Position numbers and translations under genes: made by a program. DNA of 64,000 nt. It comes from Solea solea. Lineage: Eukaryota > Chordata > Actinopteri > Pleuronectiformes > Soleidae. The notes beneath the pieces were generated by a model that had not been told where the DNA came from, did not search any database, and saw nothing but the letters and a program-made list of their open reading frames with translations. The stretch lies in assembly GCF_958295425.1 (NCBI RefSeq), contig NC_081138.1, positions 1,198,501 to 1,262,500 of the forward strand. Reading direction: 5' to 3'. Position 1 is the stretch's first letter. Every line of letters begins with the position of its first letter. This document shows positions 38,107 through 49,868 of the stretch, piece by piece.

Positions 38107-38337
38107 TTTGACCATCTTCTTGCCATCCCCTTCTCAGCCACTATGGTGGTAATCCATTGGAAAGGAGAACCAAAGTCACACTACATTAGTTTGGTGGCGG
38201 CTGTTGCTGCAGAGAGCCATTACTCTTCCCTGACAGTATCAAAAGAAAGCAGCAGAGCTGGGCTGCACCCAGCCTCCCCTCCCTCTCTCACCATGCGCCA
38301 CTCACAGGAAATTGCCTCATACTTCAGCAGGCAGGAG
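38107..38337 (+). other. Candidate 231-nt exon (unrecognised)
   Basis: Follows a strong acceptor (TTTCCTCCCACGTTCTTCACAG) and ends GCAGGAG before GTGAAA, a usable donor. In one frame it is exactly 77 codons without a stop, beginning FDHLLAIPFSATMVVIHWKG. The frame stays open to a stop at 38500, so a terminal exon is also possible. The peptide shows no domain I recognise. The middle (38140-38220) has low repeat content. It may be a coding or UTR exon, or chance. Confidence 0.25.
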
Positions 38338-40663
38338 GTGAAACGGCAGCAAAACCCATGCATGTGTCACGTCCCGGGCTCAGGACTTGGGTGGGAGTGG
38401 GCTTTGGTGTCACACACAAATGCTGCCTGGGGAGCAGCAAAGGAGCGCTGCCCAGGAGAGGAGAGGAGAGGCTGCTGTGCTGTAGACGCTGAGTTCAAAT
38501 GACAATTCTTGAGCTTTGGTGGCTGTGCAGACTGTAGTGGATTAAACAAAGCACCGGTGGTTTACATCATCTAAGTGGTTCAGCAGGCAGGATACTGAAA
38601 AATAACTTTATTCAATATTAAAGTAGAGAAATGTGCTCGATATCACCTCATACCCTGTGTCGTATAATGAATCAGCCTATGGTATCAGAGCTCAGGTGAA
38701 AAGCTGTGAGATGCATTCAGGAACACGTGTAACTCACACATTCACTCCTTTTACTTTGCTCTTCTACCTTGTGATAATTAGATAATCATCATCATCATCA
38801 ATCACTGACTAAACATTGTTCAGGGTTTTTTTTTTGTCCTCGTGTTTATCCTTATTGTGAATGTCCCTGGAATATTGTGATGTCAATGTAAGCTTATATC
38901 ACCCGCCTCTAATAGTGTCAGTATGTAATGCACCTTGCTTATTCAAAGCTCTGTGCCTTTGTTCCAGTCAAGAGACCAAATGAATGATAATTTGTGGAAA
39001 TCTCACCTGAATAGCAATTTTTAGAATTGGAGAAAAATGGTTGAACAGAAGCACAGTCAGCACATCAGCTTCTCTAAAGAATTGGTTAATTAAACCTTTG
39101 CCCATAAGGCAAAACAGTTCCTGTGCTCTTATGGGGACCAAATTGTTTTTTTTTTGCAAAAACCCTGCAAGCTAAGCATTTTTGCTCCAGTGCGTGGTAC
39201 AGGAGACAATTATTTGTTGTTTGCAGATAAATTGCATAGAACAATGCATGCAAAAATGAGCTGAACCCCTTTCAAACAAATATGTTGCCGTTCCAGCTTG
39301 TTTTGCATCTTGCCACACCACGCCCATTATTCTGCACAGACGTCTTGAGAGGACAAATGTTTATCGCCATTAGAAAGCAGCCTTTGTTTTGATCACGTGC
39401 ACTCTCCATCCCCTTCTCCTTGTTTCTGCTCTCCTTTCATTTTGTGCCGGGCTGGGGGATTGGTGCAGCCTGCCGCCTCTGCAGCTCTGTGATTAGAAAG
39501 GGAGGGAGGGAGGGAAGGAGAGAGGGAGAGTGCTTCTCAGCAGGACTCTCTGTTTTATATTCATCAAAAGAGCTGCCTTTGATTTGCTCCCTCTTTGACG
39601 TGTGACAGCATGGACTGCAGCAGCACACTGCTGCTAAGGAAATCGTGCGCTTACTACCCCCCTTTTCACCCCACCGTTTCTCCTTTCTCTCCTCCCTGCC
39701 ATCCTCCAGCCATGCTGCCCCCACCCTCACTATTACAGACTGTCACTGTGGCCCCCCCCCCCTCGCAAACACACCTCCACCCCCTGTTGTCTAACCCTCA
39801 GGCCAGTGCACCAGCTTATTAATTTCTCCATTATTATTGATACTGCCGCTCTCTTCAAATCATCAGACTTTTGCCAAGGTCATTCTCGCTGAGAGTCGGC
39901 CCCCACCTTTTCATTGCACCTCCCATCTTGAGAAACAGACAGATAAACATGCTAAAAAAAAATGCTAAGCTTACAGGCAGCCAGACTAGCCGACTGTAAC
40001 AAAGAGAACACAGATGGACACAATACAGTAGAGCTGAAAGCAAGAATAGAGCAGGGTAATGATGTTATTAATGTTTAGGAGACATTCATTCTCCTCCTCA
40101 CTGGGGCACTGACTGCCAAGAATATTTATTTTTATAGAAGGCTGTTGACCACAGATTTTATTTGCATTTTTTTTCTCTCCTCGACCGGTGTTTGAATTTG
40201 TGCCATTTGCTGATGTTGTTGTGTTTTTATGTCAATATTGTCAGTCTGTCTGTGTGTGTGTGAGTACGGTTATGTCTATGCAGCAGTTACTGTGTTGTAA
40301 TTCAACAAAGTGTTGACGTGGCTGTAAGTCACAATATGCTTTGTGCTTATCCCGGGATTGTGTGTGACCTTTCGCTCCGAAACCGCAGGAAGAAATCCGT
40401 GGTCTTGCCGGTGTTGACACAGGAGTCCACCCCATAACCACGCTCTACCATCACAACAGTCTGTGATAACTCACACTGCAGTCAGTCACAGACACATCCG
40501 CACATACACTTTCACCTCGCTGTTCAAACACACATGCCTGCATACCTACGTTTGAACAGAGCTGCTCTGTACCACAGAGACTGAGCCGGTTATTAGCAGC
40601 ATAAATTATTTAAGAAATGTCCACCTCTGCAAATACCAGCAGAAAGAGACAGAATGCAGAAAT
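38338..40663. other. Non-coding spacer with a proline-rich open frame
   Basis: The frame 39595-39822 encodes a 75-residue Pro/Ser/Thr-rich peptide, but the DNA is simply C- and CT-rich (a C10 run near 39753-39762), so coding status is doubtful. A purine-rich GGGAGGGAGGGAGGGAAGG stretch lies at 39500-39520. No transposon seen. Confidence 0.45.
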
Positions 40664-40700
40664 GAGAGAGAGAGAGGGGGAGAGAGGGGGAGAGAGGGAG
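40664..40700. repeat. (GA)n with G5 units
   Basis: GAGAGAGAGA followed by three GGGGGAGAGA-type units, about 37 bp, imperfect minisatellite-like. Confidence 0.9.
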
Positions 40701-40762
40701 ATCCATGAGGGACAAACTAAGGCCATTTTGTACCTGATTCTTCTTCCCTTGCACTGGTGCAG

Positions 40763-40786
40763 CTAACAAGGTTGAACGTGCCCAAG
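40763..40786 (+). other. Candidate 24-nt microexon (speculative)
   Basis: Preceded by TTCTTCTTCCCTTGCACTGG and TGCAG, a good acceptor, and ended by CCCAAG before GTGAAC. The 24-nt segment reads LTRLNVPK in one frame. The donor is weak at +4 to +6. No partner exon is known, so this is a low-confidence call. Confidence 0.12.
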
Positions 40787-42210
40787 GTGAACTTCCACGG
40801 TGGGTGACACTCGCTCATACATGTTTAATCCAGAAGCTGTAGACAAACATGCGTGGATAGATAAAGTTCAGCTGACAGCACAGGCTCAACAGTTGCACTT
40901 GTATAGACTACAAACACAAAGTGAAGCAATATTTGACCACCGGTTTCTCAGTGTGCAGACAGTTCACAATGTATTCTGTGAAAATAAAGAACATACACTT
41001 ACATTAACTGTACAATATTCATGTAACTTGTGTATTTATTGATGGGTAACCTATAGATCCTGTATAATTGCATCAACTCATACACTGTATTACATGTAAG
41101 TAAGATGAGATCCAGCTGTGTATTCTGTTTAGATGACCTCATCTCTGTCTCCTTTGACAAAAAGCCTTCAGTCTTTGAGGGTTACTGTTGCTCTTAAAAG
41201 CTTTTTGCTTAGTTGACCGATACAAGAATGCCAACCAAAGTGAGGAGGCATCAAAGTAATGGCTAGTCACCGTGTGTGAATAATAACGGGGTGTGGAGGT
41301 CGTAGCACCTTTCAGTGAGCGCACGCGTGGGTTTGATTTTGCTGTCAGCGTTGAGTTTGATTGGAGTTTGATGTTGTGCTCTCACTGTGTGATAGCCCTC
41401 CTCAGCACATGACAGCACACCGTTCAAGGTGACCACTCTGTAGCCCCGTCTACATGCATGCATCTGATCACCGGCTCCCTAATGGTTCTTCTCCAGCACT
41501 CAAGCCAACGTCACCCTCTGTCATTTTGAATGTTCACTTGCCCCAGTAAGCAGAGGTGGACATTCTCCTCTGTGCCTCTTGACAAAGAGCGACTGCAACA
41601 GAGGCAAGAGTAGGAGAATGAAAAAAAACCTGCAGAGAAAAAGGGCTTTTAAAGTCTGCCACACTGCATTTTGTGGCAGAAATGGCACATGTAGCCCCCT
41701 GTAATCTCTGAATCCATGGTGCCGTGTGTCACCATTAAGTTGATTCCAAGCTTTGGGCCTTTGTCTGTGGACCTGCACATCTGAAATTCCACTCTAGAGC
41801 CTAAACCCCATAATCCAACTCAAAAGGACAGCCAAGTGTGTATGTGCTCAAGATCTACTGTTCTTTTTTCTTCTTTCCTTTTCTCCCCTCTCATTCCCCT
41901 GTGTCGTCGGTCTGGTCCTTGACCCCCTGAGGCCTCTGGGTGTTTCCACCATTTATCCTTCCTTCAGGGTGACTCGAAGAAAGTAGAGAAAGAAAGATTT
42001 TCTTTTTGCCTGGCATAATTCCTGTTCCAGAGGCCTCATGTTAGACTGAAAACCTGCTGGTAGAGCTTGACTGTATGTGACAAACATGTTTTAAATCTAC
42101 TGCGATCAATGTCAGATAACTAAGGAGATTTGCTCCTGAGTGAAACCAGTTAATTGTGGTATTTAAACTTCTTTATGCAGAGAAAACATATTTGATTTTA
42201 TTATATTATT

Positions 42211-42214
<4 letters not shown>
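40787..42214. other. Non-coding spacer
   Basis: Frames of 61-85 codons only. Nothing recognised. Confidence 0.55.
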
Positions 42215-42260
<46 letters not shown>

Positions 42261-42265
42261 CATAT
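42215..42265. repeat. (AT)n microsatellite with ACAT interruptions
   Basis: About 51 bp of alternating AT broken by TACAT at 42241-42245 and near 42260. Self-complementary, able to form cruciforms, and often hard to assemble. Confidence 0.95.
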
Positions 42266-44559
42266 GCATTGTCAGAAGGTCAAAGCAGAAGAGCATTTAT
42301 TTGAATTCTTTGTAAGGGCTCACCGTTTTCCGTTTTATTTGTGGGGTTTCTATTATTATAAAGTCAAGTTTGTTGTGCGTCTCTGTCATATCATCATATT
42401 ATCTTGGCATGCTTCTCCATTGTCTGCTCTCCTGCTGCTCAAGTCGAGAGTGTTTGAAAGGGCTCTTGACACAGCTGAGCCCTGGCAACTCACTTCATTT
42501 GTTCTCTTAGGAAAGGGTGCCAAATTTAGGGGAAGGTAGTAAATGGGAGAATACTTCAAAGTCTTACTCATTGGAGCAATAGACATATTTGTGCACTTGG
42601 CACACCTCAACATTGTTTGGCTCCGGGATAAGATGGAAATATAAACAGTCAATATTTGTGTTTAAGTTGGATCATTACTACAACTGCTGCAGCAACCATA
42701 TCAAATGTAATCCCATCAGCAACATCTACCCAGCAGGATCTCTGAGTGTAAAATTGAACAAATCGCATGGGGAAATAAAATACCCTGCACATTCAGGCGC
42801 CTCTTCTCACATTAGAGTGACTTTGACTGAGCCAATGGCAAGCAATTATATGAAACTGGTCAGCATTTGGCCTATCTGTGTGGATTACCGACGAGACTGC
42901 TGACCTGGAAGCTGGTCACCCGTGATGTCGTCACACCTGAGTGAGAGGACTCTGGGCTTGTCTCGGGCTGCAGATACACTGTCCAGGGGGGCCGGGGCAT
43001 TAGGAAGGAAGACTGAACTCGGTCGCAGGAGCATTTGGGCTGATCTCTATATGGAAACCACAGTTCCTGTCTGTGTCTTCCATACCAATAACCTCCAACA
43101 GAGGTGAAGCTTTTGAAATGAACCACTGCATAATGGAGATAAACTCAAGTCACGGGTCATAGCAAGAGATAAGAGCCTGTATTTAACTGGGCAGTTTCAT
43201 ACATCATCTCGCCGCCTTGGAGCAGAGGATAGTTTAAAATAGGCCCAAGTTTGATTGCATGGGACAGAATGTGTGTGCCCATGTGTGACTGCAAGTTAAT
43301 GTTTTTCTCTGTGTGTGTGTGTGTGTGTGTGTGCATGATTATGTGTCCATTTTTGAACAGTGTTTGTGTGAAAAGGAGTTTGCTCCGGAGTGAGTGTGAG
43401 TGGAGAGAATGAGTGTATGGTGCGGGCCGCTGTGCGTCTGCTCTGGCAGTAAACGTGATTGTGTTTTGATTAGGTCTCAGTGGTGTACCCAGTTCAGACC
43501 TTGTTGAGATTCTTGCTGGTCCCACATCCCCATTGCTTTCCCAATTTGACAGCTGATGGGGTCTCAGATGGAAAGAGTGTGTGTGTGTGTGTGTGTGTGA
43601 ATTGCCGGCAATATACATAATAACCTAATTTCTCTTCTCCGTGTCTCACTCCCCTCTCTCTCCACTCTTTGTCCTCTTTCCTCCCTCCACACTTTCATTC
43701 CACTCTTCTACCTTCTCTCGATGTATCTGCTGCCATTGGTCCTTCTTCTCTTTCTGTCTCACCATTCCCAGTTCACACACCTCCCATAAAAGTCACAGGG
43801 TTCAGGGGTGGTGGCAACCTCTGCCTTTTGTGCTGTAGTTGTTCATCTCGATGGTGGCATTGCCGTCTCTGGATCTAAAGTAATTGACTTAGTCAGTGAG
43901 CAATGTCAAAAGCACAATATCCCTCTCACCGTACAGTAAGTGGCAACTGTGTCTAGTGCTTAACACAAACAAAGACTGCTGATCAGTTCCTGTCGACCAT
44001 AGTAATAATTGTGTCTGTAAGTTCTTCTTCAGCGTGTATTGAATCAAAGGTACTTTGCTGTCTGAAAGACTTTAAATCGAAGCTGCAAAACCTTGTACTT
44101 GGTGGCTTATTAGCCTAATGAGTTTGTGGTGGGATTTAATAAAAGTGGTCACAGCAGTGGTGAAATCTGCTTTGATGCAAACATAAGAGCCAGGAAGAGG
44201 GAAGAGCCACTTCACACTTGGCATTCTATGCATAAAAACTCAATGTCATATTCCATTCCAGTACCGCTGATTTATTTATTTTTTTATGCCTGAAGCACAT
44301 TTGGATTTGACATATAATTTATAATAGTAACGTCGTTCAAAAGTATTTGAGGTGAAATTCTTAGCTGCAGGTTGATGGTTTGGTTGTGGCATGAATGCAG
44401 TGAAAGGTCAGGTACAGTCCAGTTGTTGCACCTGTGTCGGTGTGGTGCTTTTAATGTCTCCACAGGTTTACAAAAACTGCTTCTGCCTTTCAGACAGTTT
44501 CTCCAATCATCATGCAGAAGCCCAGCTTCTGCACCCGCGCACGGCTCCATTGACCCAGA
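42266..44559. other. Non-coding spacer with two TG tracts
   Basis: TG tracts at 43311-43333 and 43577-43599. A pyrimidine-rich tract (43631-43765) ends in CCATTCCCAG, followed by an open stretch whose reading includes TPPIKVTGFRGGGN. An acceptor is plausible but no donor is clear, so no exon is called. Confidence 0.45.
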
Positions 44560-44664
44560 GAGAAGCTCAGCTTCCCTGGAAGTGATGTTTTTACTGTGTT
44601 TTGTCCAATCACTGCAGCCATAGAGAACGTTTGACAACATTTTAGAGGAAGCTGAGCTTCCCTG
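44560..44664. repeat. Duplicated palindromic 16-mer pair
   Basis: AGAAGCTCAGCTTCCCTGG near 44561 and GGAAGCTGAGCTTCCCTGG near 44647 differ by one internal base over 16 bp. Each contains the palindrome GAAGCT-N-AGCTTC. They are about 86 bp apart in direct orientation. They may be ends of a small unclassified element. Confidence 0.5.
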
Positions 44665-44901
44665 GCAAGTTGGAATGATGTGACTGTGAAAGTTGCTTTT
44701 ATATATTAGCAAACTATTGCATGTGTATGTAATGGTCAAGCATGTCGTGAAATACCTGGTGCAATATACCCTTTTCTCACAGGATATTCCTCAAAATGAA
44801 ATTGTTGGACAAACAGGTTTTTACTTATATCATTAATTATGGCTCCACTCCAGGTTTAAGAGAGCCAGGGGCGTGCTCTTCAAAAAAAGGACATAAAAAA
44901 A

Positions 44902-45528
44902 AAGGGCTGTCAAACTGCCGGCCCACGGGCCACATGCGGCCCTCCAATTTAAGCTTCTTTTAATTACAGCTATCCTCGTCAAAAATGTTCTATTTATTTC
45001 TCTGTTTTTGTGCATCTTAAATGTGTTTTCATTGTGAAGTATACATTAGAGCTGAAACAATTACTCGATTCATCGATTGTTAATCGATTACTAAATTAAC
45101 TGTCAACTATTTTGATGATCGATTCGCCGGTTTGAAGCTTTTTTGCATGATTAAACAGGATTTCTGATTGTTTCAGCTTCTTAAATGTGAATATTTTCTT
45201 CATTTCTTTGCTCCATATGAGAAAGTTGAATGATTTTGGTTTGTGGACAAAACAAAACATTTAAGAAAATCGTCTTTTCCAGGTTTGACAAACACTATCA
45301 TTTTTTTTTTTTATGTTTTCACATTTTATGGACCAATCGATTAATCAAGAAAATAATCGACAGATGAATCGATTATGAAAACAATTGTTTTTGTTTACTG
45401 TCTAATATCATCATGAATATCTTATATTGACCATCCGCTACTGAACAGCTTTTTTTCTCTAGACCGGCCCCCTCTTGACCAGACTAGATGCTCATTGGTC
45501 CCCAGGTTATTTGAGATTGACACCCGTG
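44902..45528. mobile_element. hAT-type element, CAGGGGTGTCA family, copy 2, interrupted
   Basis: The left end AAGGGCTGTCAAACT is a decayed CAGGGGTGTCAAACT. The right end TGACACCCGTG differs by one base from the intact copy at 14861. Shared interior blocks include TTTTAATTACAG, CATTGTGAAGTATACA, CTGTCTAATATCAT and CTAGACCGGCCCCCTCTTGA. It is split after GAAGTATACAT by the TAGAGCTG-family element. Flanks (ending ATAAAAAAAA, and ATCTACAC) show no target duplication, so the left edge may be eroded. Confidence 0.88.
45047..45385. mobile_element. hAT-type MITE, TAGAGCTG family, copy 3, nested and truncated
   Basis: Begins TAGAGCTGAAACAATTACTC inside the older 44902-45528 element, directly after GTATACAT. 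The body (ATCGATTGTTAATCGATTAC, GGTTTGAAGC, AAATGTGAATATTT) matches copy 2 at 30457. The expected right terminus CAGCTCTA and the second GTATACAT are missing; the sequence runs from AACAATTGTTTTTG into the host element's CTGTCTAATATC. A deletion therefore removed the right end and some host sequence. Confidence 0.88.
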
Positions 45529-46984
45529 ATCTACACTGATTTAAATTCACACTGACCACCTCATGATAAAGGAGGATTGGTTTTCATTCAAAGTCAAGTT
45601 AATCAACAGTTGTCACTGCTGCTGTTTGCTGAATATTTGCTACTCATCATTTATCCTTTATGTCACATAATCTTAGTCATGGTGTGAAACAATCTCACGT
45701 CAGTTGATGTAGTGCATATAAAACTGAACTTATTATAATACTTTGTAGATTAACTTTACAATGATCTATATCAGAGGATGACAGAAAAATGATTGGGACA
45801 TGCTTTGTATTCATTAACTGCACAGAGAACTATACCGTGTCAAATCTGAAAACTGGGCAGCTTATGTTAAATACACAACTTAACATTTATTTTATCATAT
45901 CACGTAAGAAAAGATGTGCGAGATGAAACTAAGCAGAAATAGTTGATAGTTGTTCCTATCAGCACCAGCTGGGAGTTTTCGGCACGACAAAAAGAAGGGT
46001 GGCTTTGTTTATTAGTAAGAAAGCAGGAGGTTGCTTTGCACTTCTTGACTGAGCAAAACTAATTAAAATCCGTGTTGCACGAGGACTTTTTTAGCTGCTG
46101 CAAAACTTTGCTATGCTTTTGAAATGCAGTTCTATTTTTAGATGATCCAATTTGTCTCTGCTGTGTGTGTGTGTGTGTGTGTGTCTGCTGTGCACGTGTG
46201 CATTTCTGTCATTGCTTACCTTTGGGGACAACGTTCAGACTAAAATCCAGTTAATTGGTGACAGCTTGTCCAAATGTGAACATAAGCTGTGTCCTGACTT
46301 TGGTAAAATATGAGTTTTGGAGGTCAAGGTTAGGCGCACAGTGTTCAGGGCAAGGCTCAGTCTTCAGGTAGTGAAGGCAGAGAGTGAATGTGTGAAAGGG
46401 AATTAGAGTGGAATGGCCACACACTGTGGCAGGCTAATGTGAGGTGTGTTTTAACAAATAATTCAACTATATCGATAAAAAAACAAGTGACAGACTTTGG
46501 TCATAATCTCTTTACCCTCATTTAGTCCTTGTTTACTCACTGTTGACTGAGTTATATAGAATATATATACATGCATACTAAGAATAAATTGTCAAACAAA
46601 ACAGAAACAGAATGTAGTATCCCAACAGTTAGAACAAATGTAAAATAGATCTCTGAGTACTATTGTGTAAAATGTTTGTGTAGGAGAATGATGTTTACTT
46701 TCTGTCAGTGATATTGTTGCATCACTCTGAGACAGTTACAATATTAATTTGACAATTTTGTTAGGAAAGATTTTTATTTCTAGAATAGGAGGTGGAGGGT
46801 TTGACTAACAATGTAGAGTTTTGTAAAACATTTCTTCATTTTTGAATGTTATATTGCAAAAAATTACAGAGCTAGATGGAGAAAATGTATTGAAGCATAA
46901 AGCTAGAATTCGACTGAATCGTGTTGTCTGTTTTTCCGAGTTTAAAATAAAAAAACAAAAACAATATTTTGTCTTCTACAACAG
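45529..46984. other. Non-coding spacer
   Basis: A TG tract lies at 46162-46184. Otherwise AT-rich with no supported feature. Confidence 0.55.
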
Positions 46985-47150
46985 AACGGTACAGAGGAAG
47001 GACAGAAACGTTCTGGTGGAAGTCCCAGCAGACGGGTCGAGCCACTCTGGAGGGAGAACATGGAGACTGAGCCTCTGTGGAGGACGTCCTGAGGCTGCAG
47101 ACACTGGCACAGCTGCTCAGTACAAGGCGTCCCGCAGGGCACGATAACAG
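46985..47150 (+). other. Candidate 166-nt exon (weak)
   Basis: A GC-rich island in AT-rich DNA, preceded by TATTTTGTCTTCTACAACAG and followed by GTTGGT after ATAACAG. The most open frame runs almost the whole length (Arg/Gly-rich, unrecognised) and stops at TAA just before the donor; another frame stops midway. This pattern fits a non-coding or terminal exon better than an internal coding exon. The donor is weak. It may be an upstream 5' UTR exon of the right-end gene, or chance. Confidence 0.22.
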
Positions 47151-49630
47151 GTTGGTGAAAGCTCTACTGTTCTTTATGATGGTGGCTGTTGGAGACAGTG
47201 GTGGTGATGGTTTTTATTTACCGTGGAAAGTCAGCAGGTCAACGGCATCAAGGAGGAAAAACATTTCCTGGAAGTTATAATATGTTCTAATAATTCTATT
47301 ATAAAATCATAAATAAACATAAATACCCAGGAAAATCAACACTGCTCTCATCCCACACAATTAACCTCTCCGCGTCCTTTGTCAGTCCAAACGAGGAATT
47401 GCAATGTGAGTATTCTCTGCTATTGTTGTGTATTGTGCTATATTTACACACATTAAGTTGGCCACCGTGAACATAAGGCCGTATATTAATGTAGTTTTGC
47501 AGATGCCATTACCACTGCATTGTCTGTCGATGTGTGTGTGTGTGTGTGTGTGTTGTGTCTGCACCTAGCATTGTCCATCATGTTTGTGTTAGCGGTAACA
47601 AGCAGCAGCACCGTCACAGTGGCTGAGACAGGGCTGTCCCAGAGTTCAAAGGTCAGGAAGGCAACTGTGGAGGCAGAGCCCCTGTATAGGGCTTGCTCTA
47701 AGCTGGTGTTGGCTCATGCAGAGCCGGATGCTTTTCACTAGAGATTTGGCTGCAAAGATGGCAAACAGGCTGAAGGTCGAGCAATGTGTCAGCCGGGGCT
47801 GCTGGGTGGAGGTCAAGTAGGGTATTGTCTCAAATATCTGAACAGGGACCAGGGACCAGGGACTGGTGTCTGTGAGAAAGCAAATTGGACATCAGGGACA
47901 GGCCTTGGCTTGACCAAGGACGTCCACAAACCAGACCACTGACAGGAGACTGGACAAAAGGGCTGGGAACAGACATGAGGTCAGATGAGCTCAAAAAAGA
48001 CAACATGCTGAGTTTTGGGGTTTCTGTTGAGACACACATGAACATAAGCAAACTGACAAGCAGTGCAGCAAAGAGAACACAGACTATATCTATAGTGGGG
48101 GAAGACAATGACATCAAAACTGAGATACAGGTGAATATAATCACAGCAGGGAAACCAATCACCAAGGTGGGAAATCTCTCCATAACATGAGGCAAATCAG
48201 TCATAAACACAACAGGTAAGATATTACAGAATAAATAAAACAGGAAGCAGCAGATGATGACAGAGAGAGACTGTATCTATGAACAAATGTGCTGTGGTGG
48301 TGGAGCAGGAATCTTTTATTATGTTATTTGTTCACTTCATGATACACAGAGCTGTGTTGATAGTACACATCCAACTGAATACTTACATTATTATTGTTGT
48401 ATATTATATTTCTGACTGGCTCTTTGTTTTTTTCACCTCTGAGGCATTTTTGTTTGCTGCAGTGTTGCGTTAGTGTTGGCAAATTACACACACACACACA
48501 CACGCGTGCGTGCACATCCACGGAAGGCAAAAACAATTGCTGCTACTGCACAAGACAGGTGTCAGCGTGTCCTCTTTGCCGGCCATAAAAGTTAATTAAA
48601 GAAAAGGAATTTTTATTGTGCTTGGTTGCTCAAGCACAGGCACTGGCCTGCTGCTTAATAACAGCCTCTCATGGAGCTGCTGTCAGAGGTGTACGCCTGA
48701 ATAATGGCTGACTGCAGATGTGTATACACCATGTGGGTGTGTACAGTACCTGTGTCTAATAATGATGTAATATTTAGCCACACGCTAACTGTAGTGTTCT
48801 TTTAGTCCCATTATGTGTCAGTGAATGCTTTTAGTTTTATCTGTTTCTGAATAATAAATAAAAGGTGAATTTCTATTCACATGTTTTTGTTCTTAATCAC
48901 ATAATCTCATACTGTGATATAAGTGGTCATGTGGATTGTCTTACTCAATGGTAAGCAGCTTAATCTGTATGTATTTATTATCCGTGGACCAAAGTAAAGT
49001 AAACTGGGTAGTGCTTGCTGTCAGTGGGGTTAACTTACTGATGTATTAACTCTAAAGATGAGCTGTATCCATTCCAGAATGTGCAGTTAAACTGTGCCAC
49101 TGAAGATTTCCTCTTCAATATACAAAAGGTAATGTGGAGTCCCTCACTAATGCACAAAGCCCGACTGCATACTTTAATGTTAGCGCTGGCAGTAAAAGCC
49201 ATAGTTACAAGCAACCCTTGTGTGATTATGTTGTTTCAGACCCTGCGGCATTTGCTTGGTTCTGCCTTTTCAGTCATTGTCTGATATGAAATAATAAGTT
49301 CAATCAGGAGAGAAACAGCAAATGCAATTTCACATTTTATTGTGAAAGACATGAAGAATCGTGGTTTTTAGCAGTAAATGAAAATGGCTGAGTGTCGTAC
49401 TTGTTCCCAGCAGCAAAAATGTTAACCGTCGACAATATTGAATTGTGTTTTTATTTTTTAGCAATGCTAATCGGCTAGCCCCGCGTAGCCTGTGTTGTTA
49501 CTGTAGTGTGCAGTCTGCTCTGGAGAAGCTGCATCGTTCAGCTGAAGTTTGAGGCAAGAGGCCATCACTTGTGTGATAAGAGGCAGAGAAAACTGACGTA
49601 TACTCTACATCCTCCTGCCTCTTCATTCAG
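47151..49630. other. Non-coding spacer
   Basis: TG tract at 47531-47553 and CA tract at 48486-48503. A small GGGACCA triple repeat lies at 47847-47864. Frames of 101 codons (plus) and 126 codons (minus) overlap at 47830-48210 without recognisable content. Confidence 0.5.
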
Positions 49631-49868
49631 TGCTCAGGTCACCTAATAAAGTGCCAGGAGTGGCACCAAGTGTGGTTTTCTGCTGGTTGTGCATGAAAGT
49701 CCCGGTAAATCTGCACCTCCTCAGATCATTCTGATGCTCGGTTTGAACTTGAGTAGGTTGCTTGACCATATCGACGTTTAGAACGCATGGAGTTGCTGCT
49801 TTGTGATTGGCTGAGAAGATACTTGTGTTAACAAGCAGTTGAACAGGTAACCCTAACCCTAACCCTTA
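49631..49868 (+). repeat. Dispersed vertebrate repeat with ACCTAATAAAGTG start, copy 1
   Basis: Starts near CACCTAATAAAGTGCC and contains GATGCTCGGTTTGAACTT, TGATTGGCTGAGAAGATA and TGTTAACAAGCAGTTGAACA. The second half is repeated at 63457-63589. I recognise it as a repeat found widely in fish and frog DNA but do not assign a class. Its expected end near GAACAGGT passes directly into a telomere-like tract. Confidence 0.75.
49848..49868. repeat. Short interstitial telomere-like tract
   Basis: Three CCCTAA units (the complement of TTAGGG), TAACCCTAACCCTAACCC, followed by TTAAG. It abuts the end of the dispersed repeat, where an ACCTAATAAAG terminus would be expected. Confidence 0.85.

Noticed and set aside
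39595..39822. Proline-rich 75-codon frame as a gene
   Set aside because: The composition follows from a C- and CT-rich tract. No promoter or splice pair was found.
43631..43870. Exon after a long pyrimidine tract ending CCATTCCCAG
   Set aside because: The open stretch has no clear donor and the tract is plain low-complexity CT sequence.
47830..48210. Overlapping frames of 101 (plus) and 126 (minus) codons
   Set aside because: Neither is recognisable and the region begins with small GGGACCA tandem repeats; judged to be chance.
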